Below, piece after piece: positions 9,773 to 18,410 of a stretch of DNA of 64,000 nucleotides. Numbering within the stretch: the first letter of the stretch is position 1; every line of letters starts with the position of its first letter. The notes beneath the pieces are model-generated. The model was not told the DNA's origin. It did not search any database and was given only the letters and a program-made list of their open reading frames with translations. Origin of the DNA: Geobacillus thermodenitrificans subsp. thermodenitrificans DSM 465 (lineage in GTDB: Bacteria > Bacillota > Bacilli > Bacillales > Anoxybacillaceae); contig NZ_AYKT01000011.1 in assembly GCF_000496575.1 (NCBI RefSeq), positions 62,001 to 126,000 of the forward strand, in the 5' to 3' direction. Both the position numbers and the translations under genes were made by a program.

Positions 9773-10370
9773 CCTGGCTGGCCAGTTCTTTCTCGTGCTC
9801 TTCCGCTTTTGGCGCCCGCTTGACGAGTTTGCCATCTTGCTCAACAAAATCTTCTTTAATGTTTTCGAACGCCCGTTCAAAAATCTCCATAAAGTCGTCC
9901 CCATAAATATTGCGGACGATGCACATCATTTCTAAAATTTCAGGAAACTTACCATATAACTCGCGTAACGGCAGCGCCCCGTTAAAGACGGCGTTTCTTG
10001 TTGGGTCGTATGTCTCCATCAATTTCATCAGCACTTCTTCGCCTTTTTCCGTCAGCTCAATGTACGTATTGCGCTTATCATCTTGTTTTTTAGAAAACGA
10101 AAGCAACCCTTTTTCTTCCAACTTCTTCGAGAAATTAAATGCTGTCGAGACGTGCATCACACCAAACTTGGCGATTTCCGAAATGGAGGCGCCTTTAAAA
10201 TGGTACGCAATCCATAAAATATGGTGTTCGTTAATGTTCAAGTTAAACGGTTTAATCCATTGTTGCCAATCTTTTTCAATCGATTTCCACAGCGCCTTGC
10301 TCAGCTGGGCGATCCGTTGGCTAAATAACATGGCCTCTTTGATGGAATAATGTTGTTCCGTCGATTTCAT
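9765..10370 (-). CDS. hpr: Transition-state regulator Hpr/ScoC (MarR family)
   Basis: DNA-binding repressor of protease, sporulation and peptide-transport genes in B. subtilis. The 201 residues comprise a winged-helix MarR domain. The recognition region is [19 protein letters not shown] near residue 80, followed by a wing with [18 protein letters not shown]. The ATG at 10370 has GGGTGG upstream; the reading frame also extends four codons to a GTG. It overlaps the 3' end of yhaI. Confidence 0.95.
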   Translation of the reverse strand: MKSTEQHYSIKEAMLFSQRIAQLSKALWKSIEKDWQQWIKPFNLNINEHHILWIAYHFKGASISEIAKFGVMHVSTAFNFSKKLEEKGLLSFSKKQDDKRNTYIELTEKGEEVLMKLMETYDPTRNAVFNGALPLRELYGKFPEILEMMCIVRNIYGDDFMEIFERAFENIKEDFVEQDGKLVKRAPKAEEHEKELASQAN

Positions 10371-10525
10371 CGTTCCACCCACTCTTCCCTCACCGTATTT
10401 TTTACTTTCTATTATATCAATAAAACAAAAAGGAATAAAGACAAAAATATTTATTTTTATAATTTTTTCTGCATATTCATATTAGTAAGTATAAAAGCGC
10501 TTGCTGCATACAGGGGGAGAACATA

Positions 10526-10714
10526 ATGATGTATATACAATGGCTGTTTGCTGCTGTTGGATTCTTATTTTTCTGTTTTTTTATAAACGCGTTTGTTTCC
10601 TTATGGAAAGCGCGGGCGTATCCGCCGAAAGCGCTGTTGAAAGAGCAGGCAGTGCGCTATATTGGAATAGCGTCCATTTGTCTGCTCGTTGCCTGGCTTC
10701 TCGGCTACGCCTAG
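10526..10714 (+). CDS. Small membrane protein, unknown function
   Basis: A 62-residue frame preceded by GGGGGAG at 6 nt. Two hydrophobic helices (WLFAAVGFLFFCFFINAFV and YIGIASICLLVAWLLGY) flank a basic loop (KARAYPPKALLKEQAVR). It is divergent from hpr and shares the AT-rich 10371-10525 promoter region. The position corresponds to yhaH in B. subtilis, but the protein is not YtxH-like. Confidence 0.6.
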   Translation: MMYIQWLFAAVGFLFFCFFINAFVSLWKARAYPPKALLKEQAVRYIGIASICLLVAWLLGYA

Positions 10715-10789
10715 CACTTATTTGAATTTTCACATAACAGAAGGTAGTAACCAGGCTAGCAATGGGCTTTTTTTGCCTACCCACTTTGA

Positions 10790-10826
10790 TAGCAAAAAAC
10801 CCGACCAACAATGATCGGGTTTTTTG
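10790..10826. terminator. Bidirectional terminator
   Basis: GCAAAAAACCCGA and TCGGGTTTTTTGC form a perfect 13-bp stem around loop CCAACAATGA. It ends trpP on the minus strand and the small membrane gene on the plus strand. Confidence 0.85.
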
Positions 10827-10830
10827 CCGT

Positions 10831-11355
10831 TTACACGTGCGCTGTGACGTTCATCCGTCGGAAAATCGATGCCACGATCGGATAGACGATGACCATCGCC
10901 ACCGTGTTCAACGCCGCAGCTGGCAGCACAACGGTGACAAACAGCGTCGAAAACGCCGCTTCACCTGGCAACCCGACGATCAAAAGCACCGCCGTCAAAA
11001 ACACCACACCGGAGATGACGGTGCCGACAGCCGTCAGCACCGCGGCTCCGATAACCGTTTGGCTATATTTTTTCAGCAATGTCACTAGGGCAAACACAAC
11101 AAAGGCGGTGATGATTTTATCGATCACATTTGGCAGCTGCCCGCCCGGGAACGTCGTCGTCATTGCCGAGATCAAGCCGGTGGCGACACCGACAATACCA
11201 GCCGCTTTAGCACTTGGAAACAACAAAATTGCCAAAAACATCATCGCCAGCATCATGTCCGGCTTCATGCCGGCAAACAACCCGGGAATGACCGCGTGCA
11301 GCACAGCTCCGATTCCGACTAACAGCGCCATCGATACTAATGTTCTCACATTCAT
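10831..11355 (-). CDS. trpP: Tryptophan transporter TrpP
   Basis: Predicted energy-coupled tryptophan uptake protein of 174 residues with five or six membrane helices, very close in layout to B. subtilis TrpP (YhaG). Visible blocks are PGLFAGMKPDMMLAMMFLAI and TTTFPGGQLPNVIDK, and VVLPAAALNTVAMVIVYPIV near the C-terminus. The ATG at 11355 has an AGGAG at 9 nt; an ATG at 11361 lies too close to it. Translation is very likely repressed by tryptophan-activated TRAP, since a run of NAG triplets covers the Shine-Dalgarno and start region. Confidence 0.93.
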   Translation of the reverse strand: MNVRTLVSMALLVGIGAVLHAVIPGLFAGMKPDMMLAMMFLAILLFPSAKAAGIVGVATGLISAMTTTFPGGQLPNVIDKIITAFVVFALVTLLKKYSQTVIGAAVLTAVGTVISGVVFLTAVLLIVGLPGEAAFSTLFVTVVLPAAALNTVAMVIVYPIVASIFRRMNVTAHV

Positions 11356-11389
11356 GCTCATCTCTCCTCTTCTCTCCTCACCTATTCTC
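11337..11389 (-). promoter_or_regulatory. TRAP-binding site over the trpP ribosome-binding site
   Basis: Reading 5' to 3' on the minus strand from 11389: GAG, UAG, GAG, GAG, GAG, GAG, GAG are separated by exactly 2 nt each, ending at 11357. A GAG at 11347-11345 and a UAG at 11339-11337 follow inside the coding sequence, making nine triplets. TRAP wraps RNA by binding NAG triplets with 2-3 nt spacers, and it represses trpP translation in B. subtilis through nine such triplets. The site covers both the Shine-Dalgarno sequence and the start codon. Confidence 0.93.
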
Positions 11390-11410
11390 TTGCTTGAGAA
11401 TTTTTCTATC

Positions 11411-11439
11411 ATTATATCACTTTGCAGTATAAAAGTGAA
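11411..11439 (-). promoter_or_regulatory. SigA-type promoter of trpP
   Basis: TTCACT at 11439-11434 and TATAAT at 11416-11411, separated by 17 bp on the minus strand. The -10 box lies about 20 nt before the first TRAP triplet. The -35 box overlaps the ends of serC at 11450 only nearby, so trpP can be transcribed independently of serC. Confidence 0.75.
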
Positions 11440-11449
11440 GAAAAAATTT

Positions 11450-12538
11450 TCAGGCAAAACGGCGACGGAAGTCGTTCATAAATGCCGCGAGTGCCTCGCA
11501 CGCCTCAAGCGGTACAGCGTTGTAAATCGACGCTCGGCAGCCCCCAACCGATCGGTGTCCACCAAGTCCGACAAAGTTTCGCTCCTTCGCTTCTGCGAGG
11601 AATGCCTTCGTCAGTTCTTCACTCGGCAGTGTGAACGTGACGTTCATGAGCGAGCGACTTCCTTTTTCCGCATGCGGTTTGTAAAAGCCTCCGCTTTCGT
11701 CAATGGCCTCATACAGCACAGCTGCTTTTTGCTGGTTGCGCGCTTCGATTGCCGCCACTCCGCCCTGTTCTTCAACCCATTCGAGCACGAGCGACAGCAT
11801 ATAAATCGCAAACGTCGGTGGTGTGTTGTATAACGAATTGCTTTTTTGGTGCGTCCGGTAGTCGAGCATCGTCGGCAGCCCATCCGGAATGCGTTCAAGC
11901 AAATCGTTGCGGATGATGACGACCGTGACTCCCGACGGGCCAAGATTTTTTTGCGCTCCAGCGTAAATCAAGGCAAACTTGCTGACATCAAACGGCCGGC
12001 TCAAAATATCACTTGACATATCAGCAACAAGATCAACCGGCACGTCTGGAAACTCATTCCATTGTGTACCAAAAATAGTGTTGTTGGACGTAATATGGAC
12101 GTAGGAAGCATCTTTCGGCCATTTCACGTCGTCCAACGATGGAATATACGTGTAGTTCGCCTCCTTACTTGAAGCGACGACCGTCGTCAAACCGATTTTT
12201 TGCGCTTCTTTCAGCGCTTTTTCCGACCATGAACCGGTTAAAACATAGCAGCCGATTTTCCCTTCGGTGAGGAAATTCATCGGCACCATCGAAAACTGCA
12301 GACTCGCCCCACCTTGCAAAAATAAAATGTCATAGCCATCCGGTACGTTGAGGAGTCGCTTGAGCCGCTCTTTCGCCGCATTGTGGACGGCGTCATATTC
12401 CTTGCTGCGATGGCTTAATTCCATCACCGACATGCCAGTATTCTGGAAGTTGAGTAGCTCCTTTTGCGCCCGCTCGAGTACCGGCAACGGCAGCGCCGAC
12501 GGGCCGGCGTTAAAATTGTACACGCGTTCCACTGTCAT
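11450..12538 (-). CDS. serC: Phosphoserine aminotransferase SerC
   Basis: PLP enzyme converting 3-phosphohydroxypyruvate and glutamate to phosphoserine in serine synthesis. The 362 residues match the family. Blocks seen are YNFNAGPSALPLPVLE at the N-terminus, FLQGGASLQFSM near 75, the PLP-lysine region YAGAQKNLGPSGVTVV near 195, and GLGGHRSVGGCRASIYNAV near the C-terminus. The ATG at 12538 abuts GAGGG; a GTG two codons in is better spaced, so the exact start is uncertain. Confidence 0.96.
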   Translation of the reverse strand: MTVERVYNFNAGPSALPLPVLERAQKELLNFQNTGMSVMELSHRSKEYDAVHNAAKERLKRLLNVPDGYDILFLQGGASLQFSMVPMNFLTEGKIGCYVLTGSWSEKALKEAQKIGLTTVVASSKEANYTYIPSLDDVKWPKDASYVHITSNNTIFGTQWNEFPDVPVDLVADMSSDILSRPFDVSKFALIYAGAQKNLGPSGVTVVIIRNDLLERIPDGLPTMLDYRTHQKSNSLYNTPPTFAIYMLSLVLEWVEEQGGVAAIEARNQQKAAVLYEAIDESGGFYKPHAEKGSRSLMNVTFTLPSEELTKAFLAEAKERNFVGLGGHRSVGGCRASIYNAVPLEACEALAAFMNDFRRRFA

Positions 12539-12617
12539 CCCTCACTTTATTCTCCAGGTAGTCCCTTTGATATTATTATCCTAACACGAATTTTTAAAAA
12601 AGAAAGGGAATTTTTTG

Positions 12618-12631
12618 AAAAAGCGCTTTCA
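12618..12631. promoter_or_regulatory. Candidate CcpA cre site upstream of serC
   Basis: The 14-mer centred on GCGC matches the cre consensus except at its first two bases, and AAAGCGCTTTCA is shared with the strongest synthetic cre. It lies 80 bp before serC. This is motif matching only. Confidence 0.35.
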
Positions 12632-12639
12632 AATGATGA

Positions 12640-12676
12640 CCCCAAAAAAAAAGCCCTTGATTACAAGGACTTTGCC
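12640..12676 (-). terminator. Terminator of yhaL
   Basis: AAAGTCCTTG pairs with CAAGGGCTTT around TAAT, followed by a long T run on the minus strand. The yhaL stop codon lies within it. Confidence 0.8.
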
Positions 12677-12846
12677 TGCTTTCGCCGCTCGCGCTCCTGA
12701 CGGATGCGCTCCATATAAATCTCCCCTTCTTTTTCAATGAACGCCTCATCGATTTCCCGCTCGCGCGCTGCTGTTTTCACGGTCATATAACCGCTGAAAA
12801 TAATACCGGCAACAACTAAGTAGATCCACCACGGCAAGCTAAGCAT
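12661..12846 (-). CDS. yhaL: Sporulation protein YhaL
   Basis: A 61-residue protein with one N-terminal transmembrane helix (PWWIYLVVAGIIFSGYM) and a charged cytoplasmic tail containing DEAFIEKEGEIYMERIRQER, closely resembling B. subtilis YhaL, a sporulation-expressed protein of unknown role. The ATG at 12846 has AAGGGGG at 6 nt; an ATG at 12852 is too close. It sits next to yhaM, as in B. subtilis. Confidence 0.88.
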   Translation of the reverse strand: MLSLPWWIYLVVAGIIFSGYMTVKTAAREREIDEAFIEKEGEIYMERIRQERERRKQAKSL

Positions 12847-12912
12847 CTCCATCCCCCTTTTACTGTGCTTGTCTTACTAAACTATACGCACAAGCAGGCA
12901 ACCGTATGCATA

Positions 12913-12943
12913 AAGAAAGAGGCGGATATACCGCCTCTTTCTT
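12913..12943 (-). terminator. Strong hairpin after yhaM
   Basis: GAAAGAGGCGG and CCGCCTCTTTC form a perfect 11-bp stem, followed on the minus strand by TTTATG. It lies 155 nt downstream of the yhaM stop. The intervening 12950-13097 holds only short unconvincing frames. Confidence 0.65.
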
Positions 12944-13097
12944 CGGGACAACGCTTATGCTCGTCTCGTTTTTTCTTTCCCCTTTGCTTTCCTCCTCTGT
13001 CATCGCCGCTCGTTCGAGCCTTCTTTCAACTATGTTGGAGAATTGGGATGATTTCCATGATCGGTTCGATCCCGTCTCATCCCTCCTATCCCTGTAG

Positions 13098-14075
13098 CTA
13101 TTTCTCATTACCCGCTGTCTTTGGCGCTGAAACAGCCAAAAACGCCGGCTTGTAAAATGAACGGTTGTCAAGGGCAAAAATGCGCTCGGTAAACTCGCCT
13201 GGCTTCACTTTTTCCAGTGCACGGTCGATCATATTCATCTTCGCATCCAAATTATCAATATAATGAAGCACTTCCGCCTCTTTGACAAGCGGCGGCTTCG
13301 GGCTGCCCCACTCCGCTTTTCCGTGGTGCGACAACACGAGATGTTGCAAAATGACGACCTCTTCGCCTTGAATGCCGAGCTGTTCAGCCGCCTTGCTAAT
13401 TTCGCTGACCATGATTGAAATATGACCGAGCAAATTGCCTTCAAGCGTATACACCGCCGATACTGGGCCGGACAGTTCGATCACTTTGCCAAGGTCATGC
13501 AAAATAATGCCGGCATAAAGCAAGTCTTTATTGAGCGACGGATACAAGCGAACGAGCGCCTCAGCGAGTTCGAGCATAGAGACGACGTGATACGCCAGTC
13601 CGGAAATAAATTCATGATGGTTTTTCGTCGCTGCCGGATACTCAAAAAACGGCGTTTCATATTTTTTTAGCAAATAACGCGTAATGCGCTGAATATTTGG
13701 ATTTTCCATGGAAAATATGTAATCCATCACTTTCGCCTTCATTTCCTCACGAGTAAGCGGAGCAGTCTCTAAAAAATCATCAACACGCACCGCTTCGCTC
13801 GGATGGGCGGGGCGGATCGAGCGGATGCGAAGCTGCAGTTTGCCGCGGTAATTATGAATATCACCGACCACTTTGACAATGCATTCCGGCGCGTACCGTT
13901 CCTCATCGTCAGGAGACACATCCCACAACTTTGCTTCAATGTCGCCGCTTTTATCTTGTAAAATTAATGTTAAAAACGGCTTGCCGTTGCTGGCAATGCC
14001 TTTGGTTGCTGATTTAATGAGCAAAAACAAATCGACTTGTTCCCCGACTTCATAATGAATAATGCCTTTCGCCAC
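13098..14075 (-). CDS. yhaM: 3'-5' exoribonuclease YhaM
   Basis: RNA-degrading exonuclease of Bacillota, 325 residues. The N-terminal OB-fold (about residues 10-100, [20 protein letters not shown]) is followed by an HD-type metal-dependent phosphohydrolase domain with [17 protein letters not shown], the HD dyad in [14 protein letters not shown], and [14 protein letters not shown]. The GTG start has GGAGGAG at 8 nt. It is upstream of yhaL on the same strand. Confidence 0.95.
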   Translation of the reverse strand: MAKGIIHYEVGEQVDLFLLIKSATKGIASNGKPFLTLILQDKSGDIEAKLWDVSPDDEERYAPECIVKVVGDIHNYRGKLQLRIRSIRPAHPSEAVRVDDFLETAPLTREEMKAKVMDYIFSMENPNIQRITRYLLKKYETPFFEYPAATKNHHEFISGLAYHVVSMLELAEALVRLYPSLNKDLLYAGIILHDLGKVIELSGPVSAVYTLEGNLLGHISIMVSEISKAAEQLGIQGEEVVILQHLVLSHHGKAEWGSPKPPLVKEAEVLHYIDNLDAKMNMIDRALEKVKPGEFTERIFALDNRSFYKPAFLAVSAPKTAGNEK

Positions 14076-14128
14076 GTTTGTTCTCCTCCGTTTCTCTTTA
14101 CGTACCCTTTAGTATATCATAACGGTCG

Positions 14129-14165
14129 AACCGCAAAAAGAAAGCCTTGCCGACTAGGCAAGGAA
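14129..14165 (-). terminator. Terminator of the yhaQP operon
   Basis: CCTTGCC and GGCAAGG form a 7-bp stem with loop TAGTC, followed by CTTTCTTTTT on the minus strand. Confidence 0.75.
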
Positions 14166-14193
14166 ACCGGGCTCCATCGTCTCTTTACACCGC

Positions 14194-15423
14194 TTATTTT
14201 TTTGTCAGCTGAACGGCTTGTTTCATATCTTTGAAAATATTCATCCGCCCATACATGAGCACACCGCCGCGATACACTTTCGCGCCGATATAAATGAGCA
14301 CAGCAATCGTCGTTAATAACAAGGCAAAACTGAGCGCTACTTCCCACATCGGTACTGAAACGAGACCGACGCGCAAAAACATGAGCATCGGGGTGAAAAA
14401 AGGAATGAACGAGGCACCAATGATAAACGCTGATTCCGGCATATTCAATCCAGACATGGCGATCATAAATGCGACGATAACCAATATCATTGCCGGGGTA
14501 ATCGCTGACTGCACATCCTCCACACGGCTGACGAGCGAACCGAGCACAGCAAATAACACCGCATACAAGAGATAACCAAGCAGGAAGAAAATGAGCGCAT
14601 ACACCCATATCGACATCGACACATTGTCAAACCCTAGAAAGCGCCACAATTCCTGACCGTTCATTTTGAGAGCGGTGAACCCAACAGCAAAGAAAACGAA
14701 AAACTGTGTCAAGCTGACAAGCGCCACGCCGATAATTTTGCCAAACAGATGTTGAACGGGAGAAACACTCGACACTAAAATCTCCATCACACGCGACGAT
14801 TTTTCTGTCGCGACTTCGGTAGCCATCATACCTCCGTACATGAGGACAAACATATACATTGCGAACAGAAGGACGTAAACAAGTGAACGCGCTTGGTTCA
14901 ACTCCTCTTCGGTTTTCGCGTTTTCTTCTAGCGCCACCTTTTGAAACGGAACTGGTTGGTAAAGCACGGCCATTTGTTCCTCTGTGAGGCCGATTTTAGC
15001 AGCAGAAAGTGCTGTTTTCAGCTCATTTAACACTCGCTCCAGTTCTTCAGGCGTTCGATTATCTGCAATCGTATTCGCATAATAAGCTGCCTCCGGTAAT
15101 CCTTCCGCATCCATAGACAATATGAGCAATCCATCCCATTCTCCTTCTTTGACAGCCCTTTTTGCTTCGTCTTCCATATCGGTAATTTTAGTTAACGTGA
15201 TTTCTTCACGATTCACCTGCTTTTCGAGCGCTTTGTACAAAGATTCCGTACGGTCAATGACCGCGACATGCTCCTGTTCATCGCTGGTGAAAAACTCGAT
15301 GATCGTCTTAATATTGGCCAATCCGATGATCAAGAGACAGGTAATAGCGGTTGTGATCAGGAACGCCTTCGCCTTGAGCTTTGTCACATACGTATGTCCT
15401 AATACAAGCCAAAATTTATTCAT
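14194..15423 (-). CDS. yhaP: ABC-2 type permease YhaP (NatB-like)
   Basis: Membrane subunit of an export-type ABC transporter, 409 residues. One helix near the N-terminus (AFLITTAITCLLIIGLA) is followed by a large extracellular domain (about residues 45-180) and five C-terminal helices. VLMYGGMMATEVATEKSSRVMEIL, near residue 200, is the hallmark of the NatB/ABC-2 family. The ATG at 15423 overlaps yhaQ by 8 nt. NatAB of B. subtilis exports sodium; the substrate here is not established. Confidence 0.85.
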   Translation of the reverse strand: MNKFWLVLGHTYVTKLKAKAFLITTAITCLLIIGLANIKTIIEFFTSDEQEHVAVIDRTESLYKALEKQVNREEITLTKITDMEDEAKRAVKEGEWDGLLILSMDAEGLPEAAYYANTIADNRTPEELERVLNELKTALSAAKIGLTEEQMAVLYQPVPFQKVALEENAKTEEELNQARSLVYVLLFAMYMFVLMYGGMMATEVATEKSSRVMEILVSSVSPVQHLFGKIIGVALVSLTQFFVFFAVGFTALKMNGQELWRFLGFDNVSMSIWVYALIFFLLGYLLYAVLFAVLGSLVSRVEDVQSAITPAMILVIVAFMIAMSGLNMPESAFIIGASFIPFFTPMLMFLRVGLVSVPMWEVALSFALLLTTIAVLIYIGAKVYRGGVLMYGRMNIFKDMKQAVQLTKK

Positions 15424-16315
15424 ACGCAGCACCTACTTTTTCGATAAAAATATCATGCAAAGACGGCTCTTCCAAAGCAAATAGACGCACCGTCACCCGA
15501 TCTGCGATATGGCGGAAGATAGCTTGCGCTGTCTCTTCATTGGCGATTTGCAATCGCACCCCTTCAGCCGTTTGATTGTATCGAAGGACGCCAGGAAAAT
15601 CTTTCAATTCTTCAAATGCTCCTTCGCCGCGAATGAGAAGATTTTTCCTGCCAAATGACCGTTTCAACTCGCGCAGCGCCCCAGATACAATTGCTTGCCC
15701 ACTTCGCAAAATGCATACATGCTCGCACAACTCTTCGACGTGTTCCATTCGATGACTTGAAAAAACAATGGTTGTTCCGTTTCGTTTTAAATCAAGCACC
15801 GCCTCTTTCAACAGCTCGACGTTTACCGGATCAAGTCCACTGAAAGGCTCATCTAAGATTAATAGATTCGGTCGATGAAGCACAGCGGCAATAAACTGGA
15901 TTTTTTGTTGGTTGCCTTTCGACAACTCCTCAACCCGCTTGTTGGCGTAATCACGGATATGAAAACGCTCGAGCCAGCGATTGATTTCTGGGACAATATC
16001 GGCCTTTTTCATTCCGCGCAACCGTCCTAAATACAAAAGCTGCTCTTGCACTTTCAACTTCGGATACAATCCGCGCTCTTCCGGCAAATAACCGATCAGA
16101 TGACTTTTAGAGTAATCAATCGATTCTCCTTGCCACCGAATCGTGCCTTCTGTCGGCAATAGGAGCCCTAAAATCATCCGAAAGGTCGTCGTTTTTCCCG
16201 CTCCATTTGCCCCAAGCAATCCAAACATTTTCCCTTCTGGAACCGTCAACGTCAAATGATCAACAGCCGTCGTCTGACCAAATCGCTTCGTCACATCAAT
16301 GATCTCTAAACTCAT
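15416..16315 (-). CDS. yhaQ: ABC transporter ATP-binding protein YhaQ (NatA-like)
   Basis: ATPase partner of YhaP, 299 residues. Walker A is GANGAGKTT near residue 37, the signature is ELSKGNQQKIQF, Walker B is LLILDEPFSGLDP, and the switch His lies in SSHRMEHVEELCEH. The C-terminal domain of about 80 residues is typical of drug/ion exporters in this family. The start at 16315 has GGGGGA at 7 nt and skips an unsupported 11-residue extension. Confidence 0.88.
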   Translation of the reverse strand: MSLEIIDVTKRFGQTTAVDHLTLTVPEGKMFGLLGANGAGKTTTFRMILGLLLPTEGTIRWQGESIDYSKSHLIGYLPEERGLYPKLKVQEQLLYLGRLRGMKKADIVPEINRWLERFHIRDYANKRVEELSKGNQQKIQFIAAVLHRPNLLILDEPFSGLDPVNVELLKEAVLDLKRNGTTIVFSSHRMEHVEELCEHVCILRSGQAIVSGALRELKRSFGRKNLLIRGEGAFEELKDFPGVLRYNQTAEGVRLQIANEETAQAIFRHIADRVTVRLFALEEPSLHDIFIEKVGAAYE

Positions 16316-16430
16316 CCACATTCCCCCAAAATAAAATGAAATTTCCACCCCTATATATAACGTCTACCACCTAAAAAAAGTTTCAACCACAAGCAGGAAT
16401 TTTCCTTATGATTCGCTAATGAAAAAGAAG

Positions 16431-16444
16431 TGAATCATGATTCA
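16431..16444. repeat. Perfect 14-bp palindrome upstream of yhzD
   Basis: TGAATCATGATTCA is its own reverse complement and lies 19 bp before the yhzD start codon; a related ATGATTC half-site lies at 16409. It could be an operator but no regulator is recognised. Confidence 0.4.
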
Positions 16445-16462
16445 GCGAAGGGAGATGTTCAC

Positions 16463-16648
16463 ATGCCGACGTATACGTTGACCGCTTTTGAACGTAACGG
16501 AGAAAAGTTGCTTGATGAGACATTTGAAGCTGCCAATGATGAGGAAGCAAAAAAAATCGGCGAACAAAAGCTTCGCGAGCGCGGCTGTTTTGATAAAACC
16601 CACCGCTGCGTCAACGCGAGCGGCAAGTTGATTTTGTTTCACCGCTAA
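16463..16648 (+). CDS. yhzD: YhzD-like conserved protein
   Basis: A 61-residue protein of unknown function with the same length as B. subtilis YhzD. It starts MPTYTLTAFERNGEKLLDE and ends SGKLILFHR, with FDKTHRCVNA in between. A GAAGGGAGATG lies before the ATG. It is monocistronic between yhaQ and hemZ and followed by a strong terminator. Confidence 0.82.
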   Translation: MPTYTLTAFERNGEKLLDETFEAANDEEAKKIGEQKLRERGCFDKTHRCVNASGKLILFHR

Positions 16649-16651
16649 GCA

Positions 16652-16680
16652 AAACACCCCGGAACGCCCGGGGTGTTTTC
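16652..16680. terminator. Bidirectional terminator between yhzD and hemZ
   Basis: AAAACACCCCGG and CCGGGGTGTTTT form a 12-bp stem around AACGC. It serves both convergent genes. Confidence 0.9.
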
Positions 16681-16682
16681 AT

Positions 16683-18182
16683 TTAACCAAAAATGGCTTC
16701 CATGATTTTTAGTTTTTCTTCTGTGTATTCCATAAAATGTTCGTTGTACACTTTTGGCTCTTTTGGATTCGCTTGGCGGGTGATTTTCCTTGTTTTCGGG
16801 TCGACAAATTTGCTTGATGCCCCGCAGCCGAGTCCGATGATCGACTGCTGCTCTTCCATGATCATAATATTGTAAATGCTCTCATGTTCTGGCAAGGCGT
16901 AACCGACATTTTCGAGATTGCCGAGAATATTTTTTTGTCGATACAAATAATACGGCACATAACCATGCTTGCTCGTCCACTCTTCGGCCGCTTTCATCAT
17001 CGCTTGTATTTCTTCACGGTCGGCGACTTTATACTTTTGTTTGTTTTTCGTCATTTCTGAGGCCCGCTTGAACGATAGCGTATGAACGGTGAGCGACTCC
17101 GGCATGAGCTGTTCTGTCTCGGCAAGCGTATGCGTAAACTCCGGCAGCCCTTCGCCAGGCAGACCGATAATTAAATCCATATTAATGTTGTTCATCCCCA
17201 TTTTTCGTGCCAAGTGAAACTTGTTGATCGTTTCTTCAACGGTATGATGGCGGCCGATCGCTTTTAACGTCTCTTGAATGTATGACTGCGGGTTGATGCT
17301 AATGCGATCGATCTGCCATTTTTTCAAGACGTCGAGCTTTTCAGGGGTAATGGTGTCTGGTCGTCCGGCTTCGACTGTAATTTCGCGGACGCGGTCGACA
17401 TCCGGAAACACCTTATACATATGAGCGTATAGTTGGTCCATCTCCTCAGCTGTAATGCTCGTCGGCGTCCCGCCGCCGTAATAAATCGTTGTAATCCGGA
17501 TACCGCGTTCACGCAAAAAGCGGCCGACCGCTTCCATTTCGTAATGAAGCCCGGCTAAAAAGGCGTCAACCGACCCTTGGCGGCCGTTGATCGCGTACGC
17601 CGGAAACGTGCAATAAGCGCATTTCGTCGGACAAAATGGAATGCCGATATAAATGCTCACTTCATGGGACAAATCGTACAAATCCGGCACAACCGTGAGC
17701 TGGCGGTCAACGATCGCTTGCATTAGCTCAATTTTTTCTTTTGTTACTAAATATTCTTCCGCTAGCTTCTGATGCGCCTCTTCTTTCGTCATCCCGGAAC
17801 GCAGCAGCTGATGAAGCAGTTTCACCGGACGGACCCCGGTTAAAATGCCCCATGGCTGAATGATGTTGGTATAGCGTTCAAGAAGCGTTACATACACATG
17901 GAAGATGGCGTTTTTCAACCGTTTTTCACGCGCTTTCCCGTCCGCTCCTATTGGTGCATCATACTCATACGTAGCTTCCTCGACGCGCCCGGTCGCCTTG
18001 TCGACAAGCGTTCCGGAAACGGTGATGCGACCGTTTTCGTTAACGGTAAACGAAACGGAGGCATCCGCTTCAAGAAGCGACGCAAACGAAAGCACAGGCG
18101 ATTCGAAAAACAGCTCGGTTATCACTTCAAGCGGACGCTGAAACCGTTCAGGATTCGGCAGTCCTTGAATTTCGATACGCAC
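16683..18182 (-). CDS. hemZ: Radical SAM coproporphyrinogen-type enzyme HemZ
   Basis: Oxygen-independent coproporphyrinogen dehydrogenase-like protein of 499 residues. The radical SAM cluster motif CPTKCAYC lies in GIPFCPTKCAYCTFPAYAI near residue 180, followed by IYYGGGTPTSITAEEM and ITVEAGRPDTIT. The C-terminal NILGNLENVGYALP block is typical of HemZ. The first 150 residues form the divergent N-terminal extension. The GTG at 18182 fits the Shine-Dalgarno better than the ATG at 18188, and frames further upstream are unlikely. It is unlinked to hemEHY. Confidence 0.92.
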   Translation of the reverse strand: MRIEIQGLPNPERFQRPLEVITELFFESPVLSFASLLEADASVSFTVNENGRITVSGTLVDKATGRVEEATYEYDAPIGADGKAREKRLKNAIFHVYVTLLERYTNIIQPWGILTGVRPVKLLHQLLRSGMTKEEAHQKLAEEYLVTKEKIELMQAIVDRQLTVVPDLYDLSHEVSIYIGIPFCPTKCAYCTFPAYAINGRQGSVDAFLAGLHYEMEAVGRFLRERGIRITTIYYGGGTPTSITAEEMDQLYAHMYKVFPDVDRVREITVEAGRPDTITPEKLDVLKKWQIDRISINPQSYIQETLKAIGRHHTVEETINKFHLARKMGMNNINMDLIIGLPGEGLPEFTHTLAETEQLMPESLTVHTLSFKRASEMTKNKQKYKVADREEIQAMMKAAEEWTSKHGYVPYYLYRQKNILGNLENVGYALPEHESIYNIMIMEEQQSIIGLGCGASSKFVDPKTRKITRQANPKEPKVYNEHFMEYTEEKLKIMEAIFG

Positions 18183-18369
18183 GTTCATCACCTTTTCTGT
18201 CAAACTTCTTTCAGTGTACAGAACTGCTGTTTCCCTCGTCAAGCGGAAGAATACACCTCCTTCGCTGCCCTTTGTGGAAAGGTGCCGCTTCAAACGAGCG
18301 ATATAAATTCTGAACAGCTCATTTTTCTTTGAGAAGTAAAATATATTGTTTCATGCGCATAGACAAGAA

Positions 18370-18408
18370 AAAAGGTGTCCCTCTTCTTTTGGAACACCCT
18401 CCCTTGCC
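18370..18408 (-). terminator. Terminator of yhaX
   Basis: AGGGTGTTCC pairs with GGGACACCTT around AAAAGAAGA, with TTTTTTC following on the minus strand, directly after the yhaX stop. Confidence 0.75.
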
Positions 18409-18410
18409 CT

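Noticed and set aside
12860-13177. 105-codon minus-strand frame overlapping the end of yhaM
   Set aside because: It reads through the strong yhaM terminator hairpin, has no ribosome-binding site and overlaps a certain gene in another frame.
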